Below, piece after piece: positions 25,318 to 33,525 of a stretch of 64,000 bases of DNA. Made by a program: the position numbers and the translations under genes. The notes beneath the pieces are model-generated. The model was given only the letters and a program-made list of their open reading frames with translations. It searched no databases and had not been told where the DNA came from. The first letter of the stretch is position 1; the number at the start of each line of letters is the position of its first letter. The stretch is from the NCBI GenBank assembly GCA_934462715.1, contig CAKSIJ010000014.1, forward strand, positions 20,349 to 84,348, given 5' to 3'. This DNA is from an uncultured Clostridia bacterium. Lineage in GTDB: Bacteria; Bacillota; Clostridia; UBA1381.

Positions 25318-26859
25318 TTATTGTATGCTTTTGTAGGTCGGCTGCGTGTATGGGCGCATATTGCTGTCCCAGAAAAAGAATTTTGCCTGATTTGCGGTTG
25401 TTTCCTGACTATTATTTGATACCGCATTAATAATATGCAAACCGTTTTGACGAGAACGATGATAACTTATTGTCAATTTACTAATTTGAGTTATATTATT
25501 CTCATAGCTTGCCATATATATGTTAATATTATCATTATCAGCTATTCCTTTAAGCGGCAACAACATAAATGAATAGCCGTTGTCAAGCTTTTCAGGTACA
25601 GAAACAGTACACAGACTGGGAATTAAATTATCATACAAAAACTCATATTTATTTACTAATTCATTATTAATGTCCACCTGTTTATAAATGTGCTTTATTT
25701 TTCCATTTTCATATTTGCAGCCCGAAGGTATAAAATATGTATTGGTAGCATCGTCATTTAATCCCAAGAACTTAAAACAGTTATAAGTATATTCACTATT
25801 ATTATACTCAAAAATTGTATCATTGTATAATAGCTTACCTGATGGAAACGTGAATTCACTTTGTTCTAAATTGCCATTATATTCTTTTGGATCATATCCA
25901 TTCTTCTTCTTTGCTATCATTGTTGCTGCATCAGTCATAAAATTGTCATAAAAAACAGGGTCAAACATAGCAACCTTTATTTTATCATTATCCATATAAT
26001 ACTTACGTCTTGCATCGTCCCAAGTTAAATCCACATGTGACCACTGTCCGTCAACATTAACACAATTCCAAACATGACTTCCGTCCTTGTGCAAACAAGA
26101 CACACATTCGACCCCAATTTGATTCAAAATATAACACATAGCCTGAGTATAACCTTGACACACTGTCTCACCCTGAATAAGAGCAGAGTATAATGTATGG
26201 TATTGAAACTTATCGGCATCATCAGTGGTATAATGAGCAATATCGGCTATAAAATCGTGTGTCAGCAAAACACGCTCACGCTGCGATAACAATTCATAAC
26301 CGCCCAAGGATTCGATGAAATCATCTGCCTTATTCTTTATTTTCGTCCTATATTCACTGATGTAATTCATATCATACGCAAAAGAAACAAGCACTGCAGC
26401 AATCTCATCATCGTTATATCTACCTGTTAGATAAAACGGCTTTATAAGCAATTCTCCCGCTTCATTTATCAAAAAGTCCATAGTTGTACTGAGATCTTGT
26501 TCTGAAACGGTATAACCATTCAAATGTATTACAACAAAAAGATCGGTTTCCTTTATCGTTTGTTTTTTACTATTTGTAAAGCTATATTCATGTTTGAGTT
26601 GATTCTCGCTGCGATTGCACCATTCTATATCCATTAGCTTATTATAGATATAATCCGCTAAACTTTCTTCGGGTGTTGAAAACAATGACATACCATTATT
26701 GGCAACATTAATATCTTCCACCGTACCGACAAAAACGGCACCGGCATAACCGGGAGCCGGGTATTTTTCATTTGCGATTGATATTTTTTCTGCACCGGCT
26801 GTCACAGCCGCAGAAATCAGCACCAAAATTCCAGCAATCATAGACGCAATTTTTTTCAT
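25318..26859 (-). CDS. Secreted transglutaminase-like domain protein
   Basis: An exported protein of 513 residues with a signal peptide (about 1-23, MKKIASMIAGILVLISAA) and a central transglutaminase-like (papain-fold) domain. The probable catalytic triad is Cys in ETVCQGYTQAM, His in GSHVWNCV and Asp in HVDLTWDDA, in the usual order and spacing. The C-terminal 170 residues are not recognised. Such proteins often act as wall-associated peptidases or cross-linking factors. The S41 protease gene ends three bases before its start, so the two form an operon. Confidence 0.88.
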   Translation of the reverse strand: MKKIASMIAGILVLISAAVTAGAEKISIANEKYPAPGYAGAVFVGTVEDINVANNGMSLFSTPEESLADYIYNKLMDIEWCNRSENQLKHEYSFTNSKKQTIKETDLFVVIHLNGYTVSEQDLSTTMDFLINEAGELLIKPFYLTGRYNDDEIAAVLVSFAYDMNYISEYRTKIKNKADDFIESLGGYELLSQRERVLLTHDFIADIAHYTTDDADKFQYHTLYSALIQGETVCQGYTQAMCYILNQIGVECVSCLHKDGSHVWNCVNVDGQWSHVDLTWDDARRKYYMDNDKIKVAMFDPVFYDNFMTDAATMIAKKKNGYDPKEYNGNLEQSEFTFPSGKLLYNDTIFEYNNSEYTYNCFKFLGLNDDATNTYFIPSGCKYENGKIKHIYKQVDINNELVNKYEFLYDNLIPSLCTVSVPEKLDNGYSFMLLPLKGIADNDNINIYMASYENNITQISKLTISYHRSRQNGLHIINAVSNNSQETTANQAKFFFWDSNMRPYTQPTYKSIQ

Positions 26860-26862
26860 AAA

Positions 26863-28341
26863 TTAATTTTCCTCACTCTCTCCGTCCAGCACCTTATCGA
26901 GTGCCTCTCGTGTTCCGCCGAAATACTCATACGCTCTGTAGAGCTGATTATCCACAAGAGTTTCAACCTTAGCAAAAGCGTTTTCTATCTGCACAAGCGT
27001 AATTCTGTCAAGTCTGCCCGTAGGTTCAAGCCCTTTTTCTATCTGGAAATCAAGAACAAACGCTTCCAGATCGTTGTCAAAGGTATTATCGGTATTGTTC
27101 AGCACATATCCGAGCAAGCCGAGCCTTTCCTTGACTACCGAAATATTTTCCGAGCTATCTCCGACAGACGATTCCTCAGAGCAATTCAGAGTTCTGTATT
27201 TCGATACGTCAATCGGTTCGGTTGTATTCGGTATCTCCTCATTGGGGTCAATGCCCTTTTTATTTATTTCCCTGCCGTTTCTTGTAAGGTAACGTCCTGT
27301 CGTAATCTTAAAGGAATCGCCGTTTCTCATATTAAAAACGTCCTGGATAACGGCTTTTCCGTAGGTTGTTGTTCCGAATACTCTTGCAATTCCCGAATCC
27401 TGCATTGCGCCGGTGAGAATTTCCGCAGAGCTTGCGGTATTTTCATCTGCCAAAACAGCAAACTTAAACTTCGGCTCCTTTAATTGCGAATAATATGTCA
27501 TGTTGTTTTCCTCCTGGCGGAACATAGTCTGAACTATTACCCCCTCAGGAACTGTAAGTCTTGCGATTTCAACCGCCGAATCAAGATAACCGCCGGGATT
27601 TCCTCTCATATCAAGAATAATCTGTGTGATTCCTTTTGTTTCAAGCTCATCAAGAGTATCGGAAAATTCCTGTGCTGTTTTTATCGCAAAGTTTGTAAGA
27701 GATACATATGCTGTCTTATCATCGAGAACTATACTGCTGACGGTCGTTGCATTTACAGGCCGTCTTGTAAGGGTATATGTACTTCTTTCCCCGTTTCTTT
27801 CAACTGTAATGCTGACCTCTGTATCAAGCTCACCGACTACCTTTGACTGCACATAATCAACATTTTTTCCTTTCATATCCTCTCCGTTGACTGCGGTAAT
27901 CTTGTCGCCTGCCATAAGCCCCGCCTCTTTTGCACTGCCGCCGTCAAGGATTTGATTTATTGTTATATACTCGCCGTCACCTTTAATTACAACGCCTATT
28001 CCGTAAAAGGTATGATTTATGTTATCAACATAATCCTGATATTCGCTTCCCGAATAGTATTCGCTGTAATCGTCAAGACCGTCAAAGCCTGCCTTTAAAA
28101 GACTCACCAATCCCTCGGGATTATCCTTAAGATAGTTTTCAACGGCACGTCTTAATATTTCCTCTTTGGTTACACTCTCGTCAATGTAAAGCTCCGACGC
28201 ATAGCTGAAAAGCTTATCAAGATACGTATATTCAACATTTTCTTCTTTTTCCGCAAATGCGGAAAACTGCAATATATTTATCACAGCTATAACCAACGCG
28301 ATAATCTGTTTTATTTTGTTACGTGTAGTTCTCATGTGCAT
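26863..28341 (-). CDS. S41-family carboxyl-terminal processing protease (CtpA/CtpB type)
   Basis: An exported serine protease that trims wall or signalling proteins. The 492 residues have an N-terminal membrane anchor (about 10-30), a PDZ domain (about 100-185, GIGVVIKGDGEY then GGSAKEAGLMAGDKI), the S41 catalytic core with the Ser in ENTASSAEILTGAM and the general-base Lys in TYGKAVIQ about 25 residues later, and a C-terminal peptidoglycan-binding-like domain (about 390-455, VKERLGLLGYVLNNTD). B. subtilis CtpB, of similar layout, acts in sporulation signalling to sigma-K, but that role is not shown here. Confidence 0.93.
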   Translation of the reverse strand: MHMRTTRNKIKQIIALVIAVINILQFSAFAEKEENVEYTYLDKLFSYASELYIDESVTKEEILRRAVENYLKDNPEGLVSLLKAGFDGLDDYSEYYSGSEYQDYVDNINHTFYGIGVVIKGDGEYITINQILDGGSAKEAGLMAGDKITAVNGEDMKGKNVDYVQSKVVGELDTEVSITVERNGERSTYTLTRRPVNATTVSSIVLDDKTAYVSLTNFAIKTAQEFSDTLDELETKGITQIILDMRGNPGGYLDSAVEIARLTVPEGVIVQTMFRQEENNMTYYSQLKEPKFKFAVLADENTASSAEILTGAMQDSGIARVFGTTTYGKAVIQDVFNMRNGDSFKITTGRYLTRNGREINKKGIDPNEEIPNTTEPIDVSKYRTLNCSEESSVGDSSENISVVKERLGLLGYVLNNTDNTFDNDLEAFVLDFQIEKGLEPTGRLDRITLVQIENAFAKVETLVDNQLYRAYEYFGGTREALDKVLDGESEEN

Positions 28342-28385
28342 AAACTCTCCTTTTCAATAGGCTTCGGGTGAGCCGTTTATATTTT

Positions 28386-28814
28386 TCAGTTTTTCTTTCT
28401 GATTTTAAACCTGAGCGAATATTCAAAATCTGAATTTTGCATATTAACCGTATAATAAAGTGCAAGACTTCCTCCGTCCGGGTCAAGCTTTGCTGTCAGT
28501 TTTTTTGTGTAAATTATAACGGGTATACTTCCGTAGGGCATCTGATATAAAAATTCGGTAGCCTTTCCCGGGCAGTAATTCATTCTTGAAGAAAAATCTC
28601 CTTTTCTTGTAACCACAACATCTCTGCCGTCATATTTCACCGTCACCGAGCAGTTCGGCATACCCATTTCTTCTTTTTCGTCATACATTATGTAAGTAGT
28701 TCCGTTTTTTTGGTAATATGCCCCGTCGGTAATCAGCTCCAGTCTTTCTTCTCCGAAAGCGTCCGATTCGTTTATAATCGTAAGCTCGGCATTATCCTTG
28801 TTCAAGTGCTGCAC
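28386..28814 (-). CDS. DUF1934 family protein (lipocalin-like)
   Basis: A 142-residue single-domain beta-rich protein of the DUF1934 family (YwiB-like), of unknown function. Visible family features are the strand ITDGAYYQKNGTTYIMYDEK near the N-terminus, a run of alternating hydrophobic strands and the C-terminal DFEYSLRFKIR. In Firmicutes the family often sits near argS or wall genes. Here it follows ddl by six bases on the same strand, so it is cotranscribed with it. No signal peptide is seen. Confidence 0.8.
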   Translation of the reverse strand: MQHLNKDNAELTIINESDAFGEERLELITDGAYYQKNGTTYIMYDEKEEMGMPNCSVTVKYDGRDVVVTRKGDFSSRMNYCPGKATEFLYQMPYGSIPVIIYTKKLTAKLDPDGGSLALYYTVNMQNSDFEYSLRFKIRKKN

Positions 28815-28820
28815 CTCCCG

Positions 28821-29897
28821 TTATTTGCGGCGCTGCATACCGTATTCTATAAGCTTATCGAGCAGCTGAGAATATCCCAAACCCACAGCGTTCCAAAGCT
28901 TAGGGTACATACTTATGCTTGTAAACCCCGGCATGGTATTGATTTCATTTAATATAACCGCATTATCGGAATATCTTACAAAGAAATCAACTCTCGAAAG
29001 TCCCGAGCCGTCAAGCGCCTTAAAGGCACGGACAGAATACTCTCTGATTTTTTCGATAATTTCCTCCGGAAGCTCTGCCGGAATCTGAAGCTTTGTGGCA
29101 TTGCTTACATACTTTGCGTCAAAATCGTAAAATTCCACCTCGGGTATTATTTCCCCGACCGTTGCGGCTTTCGGATCGGAATTTCCGAGTACAGCACATT
29201 CAACCTCGTGACCGTCTATGTTTTCCTCAACCAGAACCTTACGTCCGAACTTGAATGAGTTTTCCAAAGCATTAACAAGCTCCTCCTTGTTGTTAGCTTT
29301 TCCCACGCCGACCGATGAACCGGTTGAAGCAGGCTTTACAAAGCACGGATACCCAAGCTTTTCCTCCGCTCTCTTAACAACAGCGTCAATATCGCTCATT
29401 TCGGGATCGTTAACAACAATCCATGCCGCCTGCGGTATTCCGGCATTTGCAAACACAAGCTTTGTAAATGATTTATCCATGCCGTTGGCAGACGAGCAGA
29501 CTCCCATACCGACATATTTCATTTCGGCAAGCTCCAAAAGTCCCTGTATTGTTCCGTCCTCACCGTATTCGCCGTGCAGTACCGGGAATACAATATCGGG
29601 CTTTATCTTTTTGATTTTGTCCTTTTCAAAAACCAATATCGCTTTGTCCCTTGCGTCGGGCGATATAACCGCCGGGGTCAGCTTTTCTTTATCGGTTTTC
29701 CATTTTCCGTTTTCTATGTACTCGGTTTTTCCGCTGTATAAACGCCATTCGCCTTTTTTGGTTATTCCTATCGTAATTACCTTGTATTTATCCTTATCCA
29801 AATTTCTGATTACAGAAGCTGCCGATATACAAGAAATATCATGCTCCGGCGACTGTCCTCCAAAAATTACGCATACTTTGATTTTTTTACAATTCAT
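28821..29897 (-). CDS. ddl: D-alanine-D-alanine ligase
   Basis: Joins two D-alanines for the peptidoglycan stem peptide, using ATP. The 358 residues have the Ddl layout: N-terminal VIFGGQSPEHDISCISAASV, HGEYGEDGTIQGLLE (about 105), the ATP-grasp region PCFVKPASTGSSVGVGKA (about 180-200) and the metal/product-binding end SRVDFFVRY...LNEINTMPGFTSISMYPK (about 300-340). The omega-loop residues EVEFYDFDAKY suggest the D-Ala-D-Ala (tyrosine-containing) type rather than D-lactate. ATG 29897 has an upstream GGAGGAAATATTTA. Confidence 0.96.
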   Translation of the reverse strand: MNCKKIKVCVIFGGQSPEHDISCISAASVIRNLDKDKYKVITIGITKKGEWRLYSGKTEYIENGKWKTDKEKLTPAVISPDARDKAILVFEKDKIKKIKPDIVFPVLHGEYGEDGTIQGLLELAEMKYVGMGVCSSANGMDKSFTKLVFANAGIPQAAWIVVNDPEMSDIDAVVKRAEEKLGYPCFVKPASTGSSVGVGKANNKEELVNALENSFKFGRKVLVEENIDGHEVECAVLGNSDPKAATVGEIIPEVEFYDFDAKYVSNATKLQIPAELPEEIIEKIREYSVRAFKALDGSGLSRVDFFVRYSDNAVILNEINTMPGFTSISMYPKLWNAVGLGYSQLLDKLIEYGMQRRK

Positions 29898-30028
29898 TAA
29901 ATATTTCCTCCGATTTTATATGCAGGTCCGTTATAAACACAGAACATCTCCGCACATCTGATTACTATTACACCTATTTTATATAATACTACAAACAACA
30001 GAAAAAATCAACCCAAAAAGAGTTGATT

Positions 30029-30952
30029 TTATAAAATATTCACTTTTTTTCTGAGCTTTTCTATAACATTTTCAAAATAATCCGGCAGCGGTGCGTCAAA
30101 ACGCATTGCTTCGCCCGTCACCGGGTGGTCAAAGCCTATAGTCCTTGCGTGCAGTAGCTGACCGTCAAGACCGAATTTGTCCTTTTTTCCGCAATAGGTT
30201 CTGTCACCCACAATGCTGTGACCGATATAGCTCATATGCACCCTTATCTGATGCGTTCTGCCCGTTTCGAGAATACATCTTAAAAGCGTATATTCTCCGT
30301 AATCTTCAAGAACCTCATAATGTGTAACCGCTTCACGTCCTCCGGCAGCTATCGCCATTTTCTTTCTGTCCTTCGGGTTTCGTGCAATCGGCGCATTAAC
30401 CGTTCCGTTCTCCTTAACTCTGCCATTAACAAGCGCAATATAGCTTCTTAACGCCTTTTTTTCCTTGATCTGCGCCGACAAAGCGATATGTGCGGCATTG
30501 TTTTTGGCAACAACAAGCAAACCGCTTGTGTCCTTATCTATGCGGTGTACTATCCCGGGACGCACAACTCCGTTGATTGCAGAAAGACTGTCACGGCAAT
30601 GATATAAAAGCGCATTGACAAGAGTGCCGCTGTAATTCCCCGGCGCAGGGTGAACCACCATTCCCTGAGGCTTATTTACAACCAGCAAATCGTTATCTTC
30701 ATATATTATGTCAAGCGGAATATTCTCCGGTTCGACAGACAGCTCCTCAGGCTCGGGTATTGTCACCTCAATCCGCTCTCCGCCCTTTATTCGGTATTTT
30801 TTATCTATCCTTTTCCCCTTGCATAAAACAAGACCGTCGCTTGCCAGTGAAGCCGCATACGAACGTGAAATATCCTCTATTTCCTCGCTTAAATACTTAT
30901 CAAGCCGTTCTCCGGCGCTTCCCGCGGCAGGTATCAAAACAATACTCTCCAT
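30029..30952 (-). CDS. rluD: Pseudouridine synthase, RluA/RluD family
   Basis: Isomerises uridine in rRNA. It has an S4 RNA-binding domain (about 10-65, GERLDKYLSEEIEDISRS) followed by the RluA catalytic domain, with VVNKPQGMVVHP and the catalytic aspartate in GIVHRIDKDTSGL (about 138). The C-terminus ETGRTHQIRVHMSYIGHSIV is typical. Upstream in-frame starts exist (GTG 30985, ATG 30964), but TGGAG lies six bases before the ATG at 30952, so I prefer this (307 residues). Which uridines it modifies, RluD or a paralogue, cannot be told. It follows lspA closely, the common Firmicutes pairing. Confidence 0.92.
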   Translation of the reverse strand: MESIVLIPAAGSAGERLDKYLSEEIEDISRSYAASLASDGLVLCKGKRIDKKYRIKGGERIEVTIPEPEELSVEPENIPLDIIYEDNDLLVVNKPQGMVVHPAPGNYSGTLVNALLYHCRDSLSAINGVVRPGIVHRIDKDTSGLLVVAKNNAAHIALSAQIKEKKALRSYIALVNGRVKENGTVNAPIARNPKDRKKMAIAAGGREAVTHYEVLEDYGEYTLLRCILETGRTHQIRVHMSYIGHSIVGDRTYCGKKDKFGLDGQLLHARTIGFDHPVTGEAMRFDAPLPDYFENVIEKLRKKVNIL

Positions 30953-30988
30953 AAAATTCTCCATTCCACCGCCGTACGGCGGCACAAA

Positions 30989-31465
30989 TCATAACGGCTG
31001 TGAGTTATTTTCCGTCTTGTCAAAAAACAGTATATATATTATCAAAAGCACCGCTCCGACGGTTATTGCTATGTCCGCAATATTAAATACCGGAAAGCTT
31101 ATAAAGGTTGTTTCTATGAAATCCACAACATACCCTCTGAAAATTCTGTCAATCGCATTTCCGAGTGCTCCGGCAAACATCAGCATGAGCGATGTCATAA
31201 ACAGCCTGTTTTTCGGCTTCTTTACAATAACATACCCGACAACCCCGATACAAAATAGCAGAGATACTATGCTCAGTATTATTATACCATAGGTTTTATT
31301 TGCCAAAAAGCTGAAAGCTGCCCCTCTGTTTTTCACATAAACAAAATCTATCACACCCGGAATAACTCTTATCGAATCCGAAGCGGATATGCAATTTGAC
31401 ACCCAAATCTTCACCGCTTGATCCAGCACAACAAGCAAAACTGCCAAAACAGACCATAAAATCAT
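30989..31465 (-). CDS. lspA: Lipoprotein signal peptidase (signal peptidase II)
   Basis: Removes the signal peptide from prolipoproteins after lipidation. The 158 residues have four transmembrane segments, with the catalytic aspartates in FAGALGNAIDRI and FNIADIAIT, and the conserved N-terminal LDQAVKIWV and NRGAAFSFL. Its gene is followed by rluD, which overlaps or abuts it depending on the start used. At least one lipoprotein substrate is encoded in this window (57081-58070). Confidence 0.96.
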   Translation of the reverse strand: MILWSVLAVLLVVLDQAVKIWVSNCISASDSIRVIPGVIDFVYVKNRGAAFSFLANKTYGIIILSIVSLLFCIGVVGYVIVKKPKNRLFMTSLMLMFAGALGNAIDRIFRGYVVDFIETTFISFPVFNIADIAITVGAVLLIIYILFFDKTENNSQPL

Positions 31466-31506
31466 ACTTATATTTTCCTTTCCGATATACCGTTACAATT
31501 ACTTTA

Positions 31507-32586
31507 TTATTTTTTAATATACTTGACGGCAGCCGTTATTTCTTCCTCCGTAACATCAGTACACTGATATACGCTGCCTATATTTTTTGGCAAAACAAAC
31601 TTAATTTTGCCCGAAGTCGTTTTTTTATCCTTACCCATTGCTTCTCTGATCTTTTCCGTATCTTCAATCTCGGTTTTGGTTTTAAAGCCGTAATCCCTCA
31701 AGATATTTTCAAGCTCTGAAAACTCTTTTTCGGAGAACACGTTTCTTTTCATAGCAATATAAGCCGCCGCCAACATTCCCAAACCCACACATTCGCCGTG
31801 CGAAAGCTTAAACCCGGAGCAGGCTTCAACCGCATGGCCTATCGTGTGACCGAAATTCAGATCTGCTCTCAAGCCGTTTTCAAATTCATCTTTTACCACA
31901 ACGTCTGCCTTTATTGAGCAATTTTCAAAAGCCATATCTGCCAAAACCGAGCTGTCAAGCTTTTCTATAGCAGCTTTGTTATTTTTCAGATAATCAAAAA
32001 ACACTTTGTTTCTTATCATTCCGTGCTTGATTACCTCGCCCATTCCGGAAATAAATTCTCTTTTTGGAAGCGATTTGAGCGTAGAGGTGTTTATATACAC
32101 CAGCTTAGGCTGATGAAATGCGCCGAGAATATTTTTTGCGTTCATGAAATCAACCCCGGTTTTACCGCCGACGCTGCTGTCCGACTGACTCAAAAGCGTT
32201 GTCGGCACTTGTATAAAATCTATACCTCTCATGTATATTGCCGCCGCAAAGCCTGCCATATCTCCGACAACTCCGCCGCCGAACGCGGCAATCAGACTTT
32301 TTCTGTCAAGACCGTTTTCAATGCACGCTTTGCATATACCTAGAACCGAATCCATGTTTTTATTCTGTTCTCCGCTTGCCAAAACATATTTTGAAGCTTC
32401 AAATCCGTGCGCCGAAAGCTTCTCCATAATCTCATCCGCATACAGACGGTTCACATTATCGTCCGTAACGACCATAATCTTTTTATAATTCCCTGCGGAT
32501 TCTATTTTATCACATAAATTTTCAAAATCAATATCAAAATATATATTATAAGATTTTTCAGCTAAATCAACAAATAATTCTTTCAA
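31507..32586 (-). CDS. aroB: 3-dehydroquinate synthase
   Basis: The second enzyme of the shikimate pathway, converting DAHP to 3-dehydroquinate with NAD+ and zinc. The family features are VTDDNVNRLY, the glycine-rich NAD loop AFGGGVVGDMAGFAAAIYMRG (spread over about 95-116), PTTLLSQSDSSVGGKTGVDF (about 125-145), NFGHTIGHAVE and LSHGECVGLGM. The start is probably TTG. AAGGGTGA gives nine-base spacing to the TTG at 32586 and only three to the TTG at 32592. It is the first gene of the minus-strand run that continues to lspA and rluD. Confidence 0.95.
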   Translation of the reverse strand: MKELFVDLAEKSYNIYFDIDFENLCDKIESAGNYKKIMVVTDDNVNRLYADEIMEKLSAHGFEASKYVLASGEQNKNMDSVLGICKACIENGLDRKSLIAAFGGGVVGDMAGFAAAIYMRGIDFIQVPTTLLSQSDSSVGGKTGVDFMNAKNILGAFHQPKLVYINTSTLKSLPKREFISGMGEVIKHGMIRNKVFFDYLKNNKAAIEKLDSSVLADMAFENCSIKADVVVKDEFENGLRADLNFGHTIGHAVEACSGFKLSHGECVGLGMLAAAYIAMKRNVFSEKEFSELENILRDYGFKTKTEIEDTEKIREAMGKDKKTTSGKIKFVLPKNIGSVYQCTDVTEEEITAAVKYIKK

Positions 32587-32631
32587 AATCAATCACCCTT
32601 AATCAAAAATATTTTAGTCACAAAAGAGTGC

Positions 32632-32663
32632 AAAAGGGCTGCTGAAATTACAGCATCCCTTTT
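32632..32663 (-). terminator. Terminator after the glycyl radical activase
   Basis: The stem AAAAGGG-C-TGCTG / CAGCA-T-CCCTTTT has T-rich flanks on both strands. It lies between aroB and the activase gene and can end the glycyl radical operon. Confidence 0.8.
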
Positions 32664-32704
32664 ATATATTAAACCATGTAATTTTACATTTGCATATACA
32701 GACT

Positions 32705-33505
32705 TTATCCACCTATCTGACACCCATCACCGAATATACCGCGCGCCGCATTATACAGCTTCTGCATATAATCATCGGTCATAGGCTCTGTGCCCTTCAG
32801 CAGATATTCTCTGCCCAGTCCGGCATATTTATCCTCGCCCATTCTGTGGTACGGAAGAAGATGAAGTTTTTCGACTCCGAGTGATTTTGCAAATTTTGCA
32901 ATTTCCGATATTTCTTCAACGGTATTGTTAAAAGTCGGGATAACAGGCACTCTTATTGTGAGATTCGCACCGCTGTCCTTTATCCTTTTCGCATTTTCAA
33001 GAACAAGCTCGTTAGTATGTCCTATAAATTTCTTGTGCTTCTGCGGATTCATGTGCTTAATATCCATTAAAACATAATCAAGATATTTCAAAAATCTTTC
33101 GATTACGTCAAAGCCCGCAAAGCCTGTTGTTTCTATTGCCGTTGTCAGTCCCATGTCCTTAGCGGCTCTCAGCAGGGCAACTCCGAAATCCGGCTGCAAA
33201 AGCGATTCTCCGCCCGAAAGGGTCAGACCTCCGCCCGAACGCTTATAGTACGGTGCGTCCTTTATTACCTCCTGCATAACCTCTCTGACGGTTACGTCCC
33301 TGCCGATTATCTTCTCTTTTCCTCCAAAGGTCATCGGCTGTATTTTAAATTCCTGCGATTCCGGATTGCAGCACCAGTGGCATCTGAAAGCACAGCCTTT
33401 TAAAAATACAATCGTTCTGATTCCGGGGCCGTCATGAATCGAATACTTTTGTATATCAAAAATACGTCCCACGGTATTCATATAATCATTCATATATGCC
33501 TCCAA
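32705..33505 (-). CDS. Glycyl radical enzyme activase (radical SAM)
   Basis: Generates the glycyl radical of its partner enzyme by radical-SAM chemistry. The radical-SAM cluster motif is CxxxCxxC in KGCAFRCHWCCNPES (about 37-51), after the family start SIHDGPGIRTIVFLKGC. SAM-binding LTLSGGESLLQPDF and LMDIKHM follow. At 266 residues it lacks the two extra ferredoxin-type clusters found in activases of many glycerol-dehydratase-type enzymes and is closer in length to PflA. The ATG at 33505 keeps a short N-terminal extension (MEAYMNDYMNTVGR). It follows its glycyl radical enzyme by 20 bases. Confidence 0.92.
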   Translation of the reverse strand: MEAYMNDYMNTVGRIFDIQKYSIHDGPGIRTIVFLKGCAFRCHWCCNPESQEFKIQPMTFGGKEKIIGRDVTVREVMQEVIKDAPYYKRSGGGLTLSGGESLLQPDFGVALLRAAKDMGLTTAIETTGFAGFDVIERFLKYLDYVLMDIKHMNPQKHKKFIGHTNELVLENAKRIKDSGANLTIRVPVIPTFNNTVEEISEIAKFAKSLGVEKLHLLPYHRMGEDKYAGLGREYLLKGTEPMTDDYMQKLYNAARGIFGDGCQIGG

Positions 33506-33525
33506 AGCTTCATAACCGCACGGTT